Numbered from the stretch's first letter, positions 1 through 9,400 are shown. The stretch: 64,000 nucleotides of DNA from CADEED01 sp963842515 (GCA_963842515.1 CAWJGO010000001.1:868001-932000); one strand, 5' to 3'. The notes: generated by a model from the sequence alone, not told the origin. Numbers and translations: made by a program.

Positions 1-786
1 ATGGAAACCGCCCTCCGCGAGCGCCGCGAAATATGGACGGAAGTCATCACCGGCAACGCCAGGCAGCGTGCGGCGCTCGCGCTCGGCGAGCTCCACCAGG
101 CCCACCCATGGCACTGCCTTCGCGAGCTGCAGCGGTGAGTCCCCCATCACGCGCATGTGATACAGATCCGCGAGCACGCGGATATTGGGATGATCGACCG
201 GCGCGACCACGCTGACCACTTCCTCGAGGTAGTTGAGGTAATTGCATTCTTCGCGGCGTTGCATCTCGACGCCGACGGTGATGCCGTGTTCTGCGGCGAG
301 CGGCGCCATCGCTCTCAGCAACGTGACGAACTGCTCGTCGGCCCGGCGCTTGTCCCACCCTTCCGGAATCCGCCGCGCGCTGTTGCTGCCGAATACGACG
401 TATTCACCGCCGAGGGCGCGCAGGCGCGCAAACGCGGTCTGCGCATAGGTCAGTACGCGCGCGTGGTCGGCATTCGGCCCCACACAGATAAGGCTCGGAT
501 CGCGCAGGAAGCTGTTGCAGCCGCGCACCCGCAATGGCGCCGCGAGCGCGGCCCGCCGACTGGCGGCGAACTGGGCGTCGCTGGCGAAGGGGATGAGGAA
601 ATCGGCGACGCTTTCCACGATGAAATCCGCACCGAGCGCCTTGAGCTCCGCGGCACGCTGAATTTTGGCGGTGATGCCCACGGCGCTGAAGAGTGGCCGC
701 GCGCCGAGCGCCGGCGCGCTCAACACCGCGAGCGCCACCCCGGCTTTCAACACGGCCCGCCGGCCGCGATTCGGTCTAACTAGCAT
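1..786 (-). CDS. Sugar phosphate isomerase/epimerase-like TIM-barrel protein, exported, 3' end outside window
   Basis: An uninterrupted minus-strand frame runs from ATG at 786 off the left edge, about 262 codons. The N terminus has an Arg-rich stretch (RPNRGRRAVLKAG) followed by a hydrophobic AVLSAPALGA segment, so it looks like an exported protein, possibly by the Tat route. The body has the pattern of xylose-isomerase-like TIM barrels: VGVEMQRREECNYLNYL with a candidate metal-binding Glu, then HPNIRVLADLYHMRVMGDS with the Asp and His typical of the family. The substrate cannot be told from the sequence. It lies 28 bp upstream of the topA stop side and in the same direction. The fold assignment is fairly safe; the reaction is not. 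Confidence 0.75.
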   Translation of the reverse strand, partial: MLVRPNRGRRAVLKAGVALAVLSAPALGARPLFSAVGITAKIQRAAELKALGADFIVESVADFLIPFASDAQFAASRRAALAAPLRVRGCNSFLRDPSLICVGPNADHARVLTYAQTAFARLRALGGEYVVFGSNSARRIPEGWDKRRADEQFVTLLRAMAPLAAEHGITVGVEMQRREECNYLNYLEEVVSVVAPVDHPNIRVLADLYHMRVMGDSPLQLAKAVPWVGLVELAERERRTLPGVAGDDFRPYFAALAEGGFH

Positions 787-814
787 CGCCACATTGAAGC
801 ACAAAGCGGCAGAC

Positions 815-3400
815 TCAGGCTTGCTTGACCTTCGCCGCCGTCTTCTTCCTGGGAGTGGCCGCGCCGCTCTTGGCGGCGTCGGTGCGCGCGGCGGCCTTCT
901 TTTTCGGCGTCACGGCTTTCTTGGCAGGTGCTTCGGGCGCTTCCGGCTTTTTCGCAGCTTTGCCGGCGGACTTCTTCGCGGGTTTGGCCGTTCCCGCCGC
1001 GGCATCGGCGGCCGCGGGTGCGGCGTCTTTCGCCGGCGATTTGTCTTTTCCGTTGGCGGGTTTCTTGCGGCCGAATCGAGTGCCACGCAGCGGCGCCACG
1101 CTGAGCAGCTCGCGGCAGAGCTCGAGCGTGACGGCCTTGGGATCGGTCTCTTTGGGAATGCGCGCGTTGCGTTTGCCGTCGGTGATGTACGGGCCGTAGC
1201 GGCCGTTCAGCACCTGAATGTTGTCGACGCCGAAGTCCTGGATGATGCGATTGGCATCCGCCTCTTTCTTGAGGCGGATGACCTCGAGTGCACGCGGCAG
1301 ATCGACCGTGTAAGGATCGTCGGGTGGCTTGAGCGAGACGTATTTGGCGCCGTACTTGATGTATGGACCGAATCGTCCGATGTTCGACTGCACCGGCTCG
1401 CCCTCGGCGGTTTCACCGAGGCTGACGGGTAGTCTGAACAGCTCGAGTGCTTCGGGGAGCTTGATGAGATCCATCTTCTGGCCGGGGCGCAGACCGGCGA
1501 ACTTGGGTTTCTCTTCGTCATCCTTGGTCCCGATCTGCACGAACGGTCCGTAGCGGCCCATGCGCACGGTGATGGGTTTGCCGCTCTCCGGATGTTTGCC
1601 GAGCTCGCGCGCCTGCGCGACTTCTTCGCGCGAGACATTTTTCTCGATGTGCTCGACCTGCGTGATGAACGGCTTCCAGAATTTCTTGAGCGGCTCGGTC
1701 CAGTCTTCTTCACCGCGCGACACCGCGTCGAGCTCGTCCTCGAGCGCCGCGGTGAATCCGTATTCGACGTATTTGTGGAAATGCTTCGACAGGAAGCTGC
1801 CAACAATTTTGCCGATGTCCGTCGGGATGAACCGGCGGTTGTCCATGTCGACGTATTCGCGATCCTTGAGCGTCGAGATGATGGTGGCGTAGGTCGAGGG
1901 GCGGCCGATGCCGTGCTCTTCGAGTGCTTTCACGAGCGACGCTTCGGAGAAGCGCGGCGGCGGCTCGGTGAAATGCTGGTCGCCGTGCACATTTAATAGA
2001 GTGACGACGTCGCCGTCTTTCATGGCCGGCAGGATGCGATCGTTTTCGTTTTCGGGTTTGCCGTCGTCGACGTCTTCCTGGTACACCGCCATGTAGCCCG
2101 GCTTGACCAGCGTCGAACCATTGGCGCGCAGCACGTGTCGGCCGGCGCCATTCGCCGCGGCCGCTTCCGCCTGCTTGCTCGGGACCATGTCGACAGCGAC
2201 GGTGTCGAACAAGGCGTGCGCCATCTGCGAGGCCACGGCGCGTTTCCAGATGAGCGCGTAGAGCTTGTACTGGTCCGGATCGACTTTGCCTTCGAGCTTC
2301 GACGGCAGTACCGCCGCGGACGTCGGGCGGATGGCCTCGTGCGCTTCCTGGGCGTTGCGCGACTTGGTCTTGTAGATGCGCGGCTCTTCGGCCACGGCTT
2401 CCGCGCCGTATTCCTGGGCGATGACTTCGCGCATCTCGCGCACGGCGTCGACCGCGAGGCTCAGCGAGTCGGTGCGCATGTAGGTGATGAGACCGATGGC
2501 GCCTTCGCCGAAATCGACACCTTCATATAGCTGCTGCGCGAGGCGCATGGTGCGCTGCGCGGAGTAGCCGAGCTTGCGCGCGGCTTCCTGCTGCAGCGTG
2601 GAGGTGGTGAACGGCGGCGACGGATTGCGGCGGCGCTGCTTGCGGTCGATGGACAGCACATGCAGGAAACCCTGCGCGGTGTCATTGAGCGCCTTCTCGA
2701 CATCGCGGGCCTGATCTTCATTGGTGAAGCTGAACTGCTCCACTCTCTGGCCATTGAACTCGACCAGCTTGAGCGGGAAATTCTGCGCGCTGTGCTCGCC
2801 TTCGGCCTCAAGCGTCCAGTATTCCTGCGGCACGAACTTGCCGATTTCCTCCTCGCGCTCGCAGATCATGCGCAGCGCCGGGCTCTGCACGCGGCCGGCG
2901 GACAGGCCGCGACGCACCTTCTTCCAGAGCAGCGGCGACAGATTGAAGCCGACCAGGTAGTCGAGCGCGCGACGTGCCTGCTGCGCATTGACGAGATCGA
3001 GCGACAGGTCGCGCGGCTCGGCCACGGCGCGCTGCACCTCGCCTTTGGTGATCTCGTAGAACACCACGCGTTTGACTTCCTTGCCCTTCAAATCGCCGCG
3101 TTCACGGAGCAATTCGCGCAGGTGCCACGAGATGGCCTCGCCTTCGCGGTCCGGGTCGGTTGCCAGATAGAGGTTCTTGGATTTCTTGAGCGCACGCGAG
3201 ATGGCATCGACGTGCTTTTCGTTACGCTCGATGGAGCGATAACTCATCGCAAAGTGCTTGTCGGGATCGACCGCGCCTTCCTTGGGGATGAGATCGCGGA
3301 CGTGGCCGTAACTGGCGAGCACCTCGAAATCCTTGCCGAGGTACTTCTTGATGGTTTTTGCTTTCGCCGGGGACTCGACGATGACTAGGTTTTCAGCCAT
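815..3400 (-). CDS. topA: DNA topoisomerase I
   Basis: Type IA topoisomerase of 861 residues that relaxes negative supercoils through a 5'-phosphotyrosine link. The Toprim domain opens the protein (LVIVESPAKAKTIKKYLG) and contains DPDREGEAISWHL. The active-site tyrosine is in GLITYMRTDSL, about residue 307. Three C-terminal topoisomerase repeats follow (GRYGPFVQIG, GRFGPYIKYG, GRYGPYITDG). I see no four-cysteine zinc fingers; instead the last ~75 residues are an Ala/Lys/Pro-rich basic tail. The frame is open further upstream, but ATG at 3400 starts the conserved N terminus and overlaps the smg stop by one base (TGATG), which implies translational coupling. Confidence 0.97.
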   Translation of the reverse strand: MAENLVIVESPAKAKTIKKYLGKDFEVLASYGHVRDLIPKEGAVDPDKHFAMSYRSIERNEKHVDAISRALKKSKNLYLATDPDREGEAISWHLRELLRERGDLKGKEVKRVVFYEITKGEVQRAVAEPRDLSLDLVNAQQARRALDYLVGFNLSPLLWKKVRRGLSAGRVQSPALRMICEREEEIGKFVPQEYWTLEAEGEHSAQNFPLKLVEFNGQRVEQFSFTNEDQARDVEKALNDTAQGFLHVLSIDRKQRRRNPSPPFTTSTLQQEAARKLGYSAQRTMRLAQQLYEGVDFGEGAIGLITYMRTDSLSLAVDAVREMREVIAQEYGAEAVAEEPRIYKTKSRNAQEAHEAIRPTSAAVLPSKLEGKVDPDQYKLYALIWKRAVASQMAHALFDTVAVDMVPSKQAEAAAANGAGRHVLRANGSTLVKPGYMAVYQEDVDDGKPENENDRILPAMKDGDVVTLLNVHGDQHFTEPPPRFSEASLVKALEEHGIGRPSTYATIISTLKDREYVDMDNRRFIPTDIGKIVGSFLSKHFHKYVEYGFTAALEDELDAVSRGEEDWTEPLKKFWKPFITQVEHIEKNVSREEVAQARELGKHPESGKPITVRMGRYGPFVQIGTKDDEEKPKFAGLRPGQKMDLIKLPEALELFRLPVSLGETAEGEPVQSNIGRFGPYIKYGAKYVSLKPPDDPYTVDLPRALEVIRLKKEADANRIIQDFGVDNIQVLNGRYGPYITDGKRNARIPKETDPKAVTLELCRELLSVAPLRGTRFGRKKPANGKDKSPAKDAAPAAADAAAGTAKPAKKSAGKAAKKPEAPEAPAKKAVTPKKKAAARTDAAKSGAATPRKKTAAKVKQA

Positions 3401-3903
3401 CAGTTTGGCAATGAGTCCGTTTCGTCGAACAGCAGATCTTCCATGCGCGCGCAGGCCGCCTCCTGGCCTGGCTGGCTCGACAGCACCATGAGCACCAGCC
3501 ATTTGAGCCGGTCGATGTCGACGTCATCGCCGTCGAGCGCCACGAGGCGGTCGATGACGATTTCGCGCTGCAGCGGCGAAAGGATGCCTTCCTGCTCGAG
3601 TTGCAGCAGATAGCCGCGGCAGCTCGTGGAAATGCGTTCGAGCTCATCGCTGGAAAACACGCGCAGTGCGCGTTGGTGGGTGCCGATGTCCGGCCGCGAG
3701 CGTTCGCCCGCGAGATCGGCGAGCCAGTCGAGTGCGCGCTCGACATTGTGACGGCCGAATCCGGCGCGTTCGAGATCTGCGGCGAGTGCTTCGCGTTCGG
3801 GTACTTCCGGGGCTTCAGCCAGCATGTACTGGTCGAACACGTAAATAAGAATGTCTAAAACACTTCCGGTCATGCTGTCGCCGGTTGTCGTCGTTGGCTT
3901 CAT
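3400..3903 (-). CDS. smg: Smg family protein (DUF494)
   Basis: A 167-residue Smg/DUF494 protein, small and acidic, with no catalytic motif visible. The family is conserved next to dprA in gammaproteobacteria and its function is not established. The conserved core begins SVLDILIYVFDQYM and ends with an acidic FDETDS tail. ATG at 3903 overlaps the dprA stop as ATGA, so I prefer it; an internal ATG ten codons later (3873) is also possible. The order dprA-smg-topA matches the E. coli smf-smg-yrdD arrangement, with full topA in place of the topA-like gene. Confidence 0.93.
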   Translation of the reverse strand: MKPTTTTGDSMTGSVLDILIYVFDQYMLAEAPEVPEREALAADLERAGFGRHNVERALDWLADLAGERSRPDIGTHQRALRVFSSDELERISTSCRGYLLQLEQEGILSPLQREIVIDRLVALDGDDVDIDRLKWLVLMVLSSQPGQEAACARMEDLLFDETDSLPN

Positions 3904-5027
3904 TGTCCCGCCATGCGGCTGTAACGGCCGCCGGGGTGCGGCGCCACGTGCCCGTCGAGCTCCAGAATCAGCAGCATCGAAGCGATCGATTCGCTGTTCA
4001 TCCCCGTGCGTTCGATCAAGCTATCGACGCTTGCTGGCTCGAAGGCGAGCGCATCTAACAGGATTTTGTATTCCTTGTCCAACTGGGGAGGCCCCTCTTT
4101 CGGAAGACGGGGCTCGGTGGATGCACTTGTAACTAGTTGGGCAGTAAGGGAAATCTTTAGCTCGCAGAGAACGTCTTCGGCGCGCTCGACGAGCTTCGCA
4201 CCTTGCCGGATGAGCTGATGACACCCCCGGGCGAGGGGATTGTGGATCGATCCGGGGATGGCGAAGACCTCCCGGCCGGCCACTCCGGCCAGCCGCGCGG
4301 TGATCAGTGACCCCGATCGCTGGGCTGCTTCGACGACGAGCGTGCCGTGGCTCAACCCGGCAATGATGCGATTCCGCTGCGGAAAGCAGGCCGGCAGCGG
4401 TTCGGTGCCCGGCGGAAATTCCGAAATCACGGCACCGCTGGCAGCGATGCGTTGCGCCAGGGCCTGATTCTCGCGGGGATAGACCCGATCGAGCCCACAA
4501 CCGAGCACCGCCACCGTGAGGCCATCGCCGGCCAGCGCGCCTTCGTGACACGCGGTGTCGATGCCGAGCGCGAGCCCGCTCGTGATGGTGAGGCCGGCGC
4601 GTGCGAAGTGCGCCGCGAACTCGCGCGCCGTCGATTTGCCTCCGGCAGTGGGGTTGCGGCTGCCGACCATGGCGAGCTGCGGGTCGCTCAAGGTGCGCAG
4701 GTCGCCTCGCACGTACAACATAGCCGGCGCGTCCGGCGACTCATGCAGCAGTGGTGGATAGTCGGCCGACGTGGACGGCAGCAGCGCGGCGCCCGAGCTG
4801 TCCAGCCAGCGCAGATCCGCGTCGATGCGCGCCGCGTCGGGCGCGGTCAGCCAGGCGATCGTGCGATTGGTCAGGCCGAGCTGCGCGAGCGCGCCACGGT
4901 CCGGGCGCTCGATAACCTCGAGTTCGGAGTCCGCCTGTGCGAGCAGGCCGAGTTGCGCCGCGCTCAAGCTGGGAGCGCGCGCCAGGATGGCGAGCCGCCG
5001 GCGAAGTCGTGCCGATGCCGGAGTCAT
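3900..5027 (-). CDS. dprA: DNA-processing protein DprA (Smf)
   Basis: DprA binds incoming single-stranded DNA during natural transformation and loads RecA. The 375-residue protein has an N-terminal helical region, the Rossmann-like SMF core with GSRNPT, SGLALGIDTACHEGAL, AVLGCGLDRVYP and EAAQRSGSLITA, and a C-terminal winged-helix segment (SVDSLIERTGMN to HVAPHPGGRYSRM). Length and order of parts are normal. It begins 12 bp after a terminator-like hairpin that ends the upstream LysM gene, so it probably has its own promoter, and it is coupled to smg by ATGA. Confidence 0.96.
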   Translation of the reverse strand: MTPASARLRRRLAILARAPSLSAAQLGLLAQADSELEVIERPDRGALAQLGLTNRTIAWLTAPDAARIDADLRWLDSSGAALLPSTSADYPPLLHESPDAPAMLYVRGDLRTLSDPQLAMVGSRNPTAGGKSTAREFAAHFARAGLTITSGLALGIDTACHEGALAGDGLTVAVLGCGLDRVYPRENQALAQRIAASGAVISEFPPGTEPLPACFPQRNRIIAGLSHGTLVVEAAQRSGSLITARLAGVAGREVFAIPGSIHNPLARGCHQLIRQGAKLVERAEDVLCELKISLTAQLVTSASTEPRLPKEGPPQLDKEYKILLDALAFEPASVDSLIERTGMNSESIASMLLILELDGHVAPHPGGRYSRMAGQ

Positions 5028-5038
5028 CGCGAAAGCCT

Positions 5039-5070
5039 AAAACGAAAGGGCCAGCGCGATGGCTGGCCCT
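5039..5070 (-). terminator. Rho-independent terminator after the LysM lipoprotein gene
   Basis: A 9-bp perfect stem (AGGGCCAGC / GCTGGCCCT at 5047-5055 and 5062-5070) with a 6-nt loop. On the minus strand it is followed by a T-rich run (complement of 5039-5047). It lies between the LysM gene stop at 5097 and the dprA start at 5027. Confidence 0.8.
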
Positions 5071-5096
5071 AACTCGTCTGAATGAAGAGAAATGCG

Positions 5097-6332
5097 TTAC
5101 GGGTTGTAGACGCGATCCGCAACCTGCATCGGACCGCGGGCGCCGATCACCAGGCCATAGCTCAATCCGTCGAACACCTTGAACACGATCAACGTGCCGG
5201 CACGCTCATAGGGCAGACGCACCTTGTCGGCGAACGGGGATTTGCCCCATGGCTTCTTCTTGTACCTGTCCTGCACCACCGCACCAAGCTGATCGACCGC
5301 GAGCACCGCACCCGGAGCGAGCCCGTGGGTCGAGCCGCGATTCAGCACCACGATCTGGAACTGGCCAATCTGCTCGGCGTTGTCCGCAACGGCGATGATC
5401 TGGCCGTCGACCTGCGTGGTCGGAGCATGCGGCGTGAAGTTCAATGACGTCTCGCCGTCCTGTGAAATGAGGCGATCGCCTTCGAGGGCCTCGCGTGCGC
5501 CTTCGATGAGAACCGCTTTCGAAACCTCACCCTCCGTTTGCACAACCGCCTTGGCGACGTAGTAGGCCTGGTAGCCGACGATGTCCCTCGAGTCGATGTC
5601 ACGGATGGGTTCGCCAACGTTCATGACGACGAAACTCTGATTGCGGGCGGCGTTCAGGTCCCGCACGTAGATCTCATGGCCCGTGCCGCCAATCATGTGG
5701 TGGTCGCGGAACGCGAGAATGTGCGGGGCAGCCAGAGCCTGTTCCTTGGTGAGGATGGTCGGCTTCGCGAGAAAGGCGGCGATCGCCGAGAACGGAATGG
5801 TGTCGACAGGTCCGTCGAGCGCTTCGCTGCGTAGTCGGGGTTGAAGGCGGGCACCGCTGTATTGCGAAATCATCACGCGGGCATCGCCATTGGCGCCATA
5901 CGCCAGCGATAGGACGTCGCCGGGATAGATGAGGTGTGGGTTCTCGACCTGCGGGTTGATCTGCCAGATCTCGGGCCAGAACCACGGATCCTTGAGGAAT
6001 ACCGCAGCGATGTCCCACAGCGTGTCGCCGCGCTTCACGGTGTAGTTCATGGGCGCATCGGGGCGGATGAGCTGCGCCGTGGAGGTCGACGCTTCCGCGA
6101 CGGGAGCGTCATTCATCGCGGCGACCGCGGCTTCGGTCGCCGTCAGGTCATCGGCGCTGTTGTCGACGTCCGCGGCCACGATTGGCTGGGGCGGACGGGC
6201 TTCGATCACAGGGGGTGGAGCCTTGCATCCCACCACCAGCAAGGCAGCGGCAACGAAGGCCATCAGGGCGTAGAGCCGCGGGGTCAGGAATGCGAGCACG
6301 CGGGGCTCCCTAAGTTGTTGATTAAAAGACAT
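5097..6332 (-). CDS. LysM-domain lipoprotein
   Basis: A predicted lipoprotein with a short basic N terminus, a hydrophobic segment and a lipobox ending VVGC, then a disordered Ala/Asp-rich linker and one LysM domain (NYTVKRGDTLWDIAAVFL to HLIYPGDVLSL, about residues 95-140). The rest, about 270 residues, is a conserved C-terminal region without a named motif. LysM domains bind peptidoglycan, so it probably sits in the envelope. ATG at 6332 is chosen because a strong purine-rich site (GAGGAGTGGAGG) lies directly upstream; the frame is open ten codons further. It is divergent from def. Confidence 0.9.
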   Translation of the reverse strand: MSFNQQLREPRVLAFLTPRLYALMAFVAAALLVVGCKAPPPVIEARPPQPIVAADVDNSADDLTATEAAVAAMNDAPVAEASTSTAQLIRPDAPMNYTVKRGDTLWDIAAVFLKDPWFWPEIWQINPQVENPHLIYPGDVLSLAYGANGDARVMISQYSGARLQPRLRSEALDGPVDTIPFSAIAAFLAKPTILTKEQALAAPHILAFRDHHMIGGTGHEIYVRDLNAARNQSFVVMNVGEPIRDIDSRDIVGYQAYYVAKAVVQTEGEVSKAVLIEGAREALEGDRLISQDGETSLNFTPHAPTTQVDGQIIAVADNAEQIGQFQIVVLNRGSTHGLAPGAVLAVDQLGAVVQDRYKKKPWGKSPFADKVRLPYERAGTLIVFKVFDGLSYGLVIGARGPMQVADRVYNP

Positions 6333-6352
6333 CCTCCACTCCTCAATCCTTA

Positions 6353-6382
6353 AGTGGGGCAAGCGGACCCCACTGTTATAAT
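6353..6382 (+). promoter_or_regulatory. Inverted repeat next to a TATAAT box upstream of def
   Basis: AGTGGGG (6353-6359) and CCCCACT (6368-6374) form a perfect 7-bp dyad with an 8-nt spacer. A consensus TATAAT follows at 6377-6382. No good -35 box is visible at the usual spacing, which could mean an activator or repressor binds the dyad. It lies in the 183-bp divergent region between the LysM gene and def. Confidence 0.35.
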
Positions 6383-6515
6383 CCGCCGCGGCACGAGGGC
6401 CTACGATCTATTGTCAAGTTTGTGCGCTGGATCACGGGATCTCTCCCTTCCACGCCTCGCAATCCTTGCCCACGGTCGAATCGCCCAAACATTAGCAGCA
6501 ATCGAGCGGAACATC

Positions 6516-7055
6516 ATGGCGCGCCTGCAAATTCTTGAGTACCCCGACCCCCGTCTTCGCACCAAGGCAAAACCTGTCGAGGTGTTCGACGCCGCGCTCG
6601 CGAAACTTGCCGAAGACATGTTCGAGACCATGTACGCGGCCCCCGGCGTGGGCCTCGCGGCGACGCAGGTCGACGTGCATAAGCGATTGATTGTCATGGA
6701 TGTTTCCGAAGGAAAAAACGAACCGACGGTGTTCTGCAATCCGCAGATCCTCACTCACGACGGCATGGGGGTCACCGAAGAGGGCTGCCTCTCCGTGCCG
6801 GGAATCTTCGACGAGGTCAAACGCCCGACGACCGTCCGTGCCCGCGCACAGGATGTCACCGGCAGGACTTTCGAAGTCGACCTGGATGGTCTTGCCGCCG
6901 TCTGCCTGCAGCACGAGATGGACCACCTCGAAGGGAAACTCTTCGTCGACTACCTCTCCGACCTCAAGCGCGAACGCATCCGCAAGAAGCTGGACAAGGA
7001 TCGTAAGGAACGCGCCGGCAAAGCGCGCGAAGCCAGCTCCGCGCGCGCTTACTGA
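6516..7055 (+). CDS. def: Peptide deformylase
   Basis: Removes the N-formyl group from nascent proteins; metal-dependent. All three family motifs are present: GVGLAATQ, EEGCLSVPG and HEMDHLEG, giving Cys, His and His ligands plus the catalytic Glu. The 179-residue length is normal for the class. ATG at 6516 begins MARLQILEYPDPRL, the standard N terminus; a longer open frame upstream has no homology. It is followed at once by fmt, the enzyme that adds the formyl group, the usual pairing. Confidence 0.97.
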   Translation: MARLQILEYPDPRLRTKAKPVEVFDAALAKLAEDMFETMYAAPGVGLAATQVDVHKRLIVMDVSEGKNEPTVFCNPQILTHDGMGVTEEGCLSVPGIFDEVKRPTTVRARAQDVTGRTFEVDLDGLAAVCLQHEMDHLEGKLFVDYLSDLKRERIRKKLDKDRKERAGKAREASSARAY

Positions 7056-7056
7056 T

Positions 7057-8001
7057 CTGAAAACCTCGCTACGAATCGCGTTCGCGGGCACACCGCAATT
7101 CGCGCTGCCCGCGCTGCGCACGTTGCTGTCCTCCACGCATGGCGTGGTGGGCGTGCTGACCCAGCCCGATCGTCCCGCGGGGCGCGGCCAGCAGCTGCGC
7201 GCCTCGCCCGTCAAACTACTCGCGCAGGAGGCGCACCTGCCGCTGGCGCAGCCGGCGACTTTGAAGACACCGGAGAGCCGCGAGGATTTGTCGCGTTGGG
7301 CGCCAGACGTTCTCGTCGTGGTGGCCTACGGCCTCATCCTGCCGCCGCCGGTGCTGGCGATACCGCGTCTCGGGTGCGTGAACATTCACGGCTCGTTGCT
7401 GCCGCGCTGGCGAGGCGCCGCGCCGATTCAGCGCGCGATTCTCGCGGGCGACGCGGAAACCGGAGTGACCATCATGCAACTCGATGCCGGACTCGATACC
7501 GGGCCAATGCTGCTGGAGAGTCGCCGCCCCATCGGCTCGCATGAGACCGCGGGCGACCTGCACGACTCACTTGCCGATCTCGGTGCGGCAGCACTCCTCG
7601 AGGCGCTCGACGGTCTCGCCGCCGGAACGCTCAAGCCACGTGCGCAACCGGCACAGGGCGTGAGTTACGCGCCCAAGATAGAAAAGTCGGAAGCCCCACT
7701 CGACTGGTCGGCGAGCGCTGCGCGCCTCGATCGTCAGGTGCGCGCCTTCAATCCGTGGCCGATTGCCGAGACGCGCTTCGCCGGTGAAACCCTGCGCGTA
7801 TTGCAGGCACAGGTCGCCGATGCCGCGGAGGTGGATGCGGCGCCCGGCACATTGTTAGGAATCGCCGAAGATGGCCTGCGCGTGGCTTGCGGTGACGGCG
7901 TGCTGGCCGTGCGCGAGCTGCAGCGTGCGGGCAAGCGGCCGGTGTCGGCTCGCGATTTCGCCAACGCCGTGCGGCTCGCGGGCATGAGGTTCGGCGCATG
8001 A
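7057..8001 (+). CDS. fmt: Methionyl-tRNA formyltransferase (apparent CTG start)
   Basis: Transfers a formyl group to initiator Met-tRNA. The protein has the Fmt N terminus (SLRIAFAGTPQFALPALRTL), the folate/active-site region with NIHGSLLPRWRGAAPIQ, the DTGPM segment, and a C-terminal tRNA-binding domain ending near RPVSARDFANAVRLAG. No ATG, GTG or TTG lies in frame between the def stop and the conserved N terminus. The first plausible codon is CTG at 7057, one base after the def stop. I therefore place the start there, probably read by coupling from def. The stop overlaps the rsmB ATG (ATGA). Confidence 0.9.
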   Translation: MKTSLRIAFAGTPQFALPALRTLLSSTHGVVGVLTQPDRPAGRGQQLRASPVKLLAQEAHLPLAQPATLKTPESREDLSRWAPDVLVVVAYGLILPPPVLAIPRLGCVNIHGSLLPRWRGAAPIQRAILAGDAETGVTIMQLDAGLDTGPMLLESRRPIGSHETAGDLHDSLADLGAAALLEALDGLAAGTLKPRAQPAQGVSYAPKIEKSEAPLDWSASAARLDRQVRAFNPWPIAETRFAGETLRVLQAQVADAAEVDAAPGTLLGIAEDGLRVACGDGVLAVRELQRAGKRPVSARDFANAVRLAGMRFGA

Positions 8002-9392
8002 AGCCAGTGAAAAGTGGAATAGTCAGGCGCAATCCGCCGCCACAGCCACGCCGCAGCCGGCATGCGCCGGGGGCTGAAACGCTGGCGGCCGCTGCGCTCG
8101 CGGTGCACGAGGTGGTTCACGAGGGGCGCTCGGCCGACGCTGCGCTGGAAGTTTCGCAGGAACGCATCGACCGCGCGGCGGTGCGCGCGATCGCGCTGGG
8201 CACGCTGCGCTGGTATTTGCGCCTCAAGCCGTCGCTCATCCCGCTGCTCAGCCGGCCCTTCGATGAGCTGTCGCCGCGGCTTGCGGCGCTGCTGGTGACC
8301 GCCGCGCACCAGGTCGAATACTCACGCGGTGCCGCCGAAGCCCAGGTGCATCTCGCCGTCGACGCGAGCCGCGTGCTCGGCGAAGGACGCGCCAGTGGCG
8401 TGGTCAACGCGGTCTTGCGTCGCTTCGTCGCGCAACGCGCAGAGTTGTTAGCCGTGGTGGATGCCGACCTGGCGCAGCAACATGCGCATCCGCGCTGGCT
8501 GGTGGACGCGATCGGTACCGCGTGGGGTGACCGCAGCGCAGCTATCCTTGGCGCCAACAATCAGCACCCGCCCATGGTGCTCAGGGTCGACCCCTCGCAA
8601 CTGCACGCGCAAGATTTCCTGCGCTCATGGCGCGCACTGGGTCGCGAAGGACATGCGGTCGAGTGGAACGAAGATGCGGTGGTGCTCGAGCGCCCGGTGG
8701 CCGTGCAGACGCTGCCCGGCTTCGACTCGGGTGCGGTATCCGTCCAGGATGGCGGGGCGCAACTCGCGGCGCCGCTGCTGGACGCCCGGGCTGGAATGCG
8801 CGTGCTCGATGCCTGCGCCGCGCCCGGCGGCAAAACCCTGCACATCGCGCAGCGCACGCCGGACACCGCCGAGCTCATCGCCGTCGACGACGATCCGTTA
8901 CGACTGGCACGGGTGCGTGAGAATCTCGAACGCTCGGGACATGATGCGATCCTGGTGAGCGCCGACCTGCGCACCCTGCCCCCTTCGCTCACACCGGCGT
9001 CCTTCGATCGCGTGCTGGTGGATGCGCCTTGCTCGGCCACCGGGGTGATCCGCCGTCATCCCGACATCAAGCTGCTGCGTCGCTCGAGCGACATTGAAAC
9101 GTTGGTCGCCACCCAGCGAAAAATTCTTGCCACGGCCTTCGAACTACTGAAGCCGGGCGGGCGTCTCATCTACTGCACCTGCTCGGTCATTCCGGCGGAA
9201 AACGAGGGCGTGGTCGCGGAATTTCTGCGCGATGAGCCCCGCGCCGCGCCGCAACCCTGGCCAGAAAACCTCACGCGGCCGCCTGGATTGCTCGAACGCA
9301 CCGTCGGCTGGCAGCTGTTGCCCGGCGGGGGAGCGGGCACGGATGGCTTCTACTATGCGTGCCTCACTAGACTATCCTCACAAGGAAATTAG
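7998..9392 (+). CDS. rsmB: 16S rRNA (cytosine-967-C5)-methyltransferase
   Basis: 464 residues. The N-terminal half is a NusB-like RNA-binding domain (ALGTLRWYLRLKPSL, VVNAVLRRF). The C-terminal half is a SAM-dependent methyltransferase with LDACAAPGGKTLHIAQ for cofactor binding, VDAPCSATGVIRRHPDIK with one catalytic cysteine and the second in IYCTCSVIPAENE. About 25 basic N-terminal residues precede the usual family start. ATG at 7998 overlaps the fmt stop. Ends with a normal WQLLPGG-GTDGFYYA motif. Confidence 0.96.
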   Translation: MKPVKSGIVRRNPPPQPRRSRHAPGAETLAAAALAVHEVVHEGRSADAALEVSQERIDRAAVRAIALGTLRWYLRLKPSLIPLLSRPFDELSPRLAALLVTAAHQVEYSRGAAEAQVHLAVDASRVLGEGRASGVVNAVLRRFVAQRAELLAVVDADLAQQHAHPRWLVDAIGTAWGDRSAAILGANNQHPPMVLRVDPSQLHAQDFLRSWRALGREGHAVEWNEDAVVLERPVAVQTLPGFDSGAVSVQDGGAQLAAPLLDARAGMRVLDACAAPGGKTLHIAQRTPDTAELIAVDDDPLRLARVRENLERSGHDAILVSADLRTLPPSLTPASFDRVLVDAPCSATGVIRRHPDIKLLRRSSDIETLVATQRKILATAFELLKPGGRLIYCTCSVIPAENEGVVAEFLRDEPRAAPQPWPENLTRPPGLLERTVGWQLLPGGGAGTDGFYYACLTRLSSQGN

Positions 9393-9400
9393 AGGAACCA

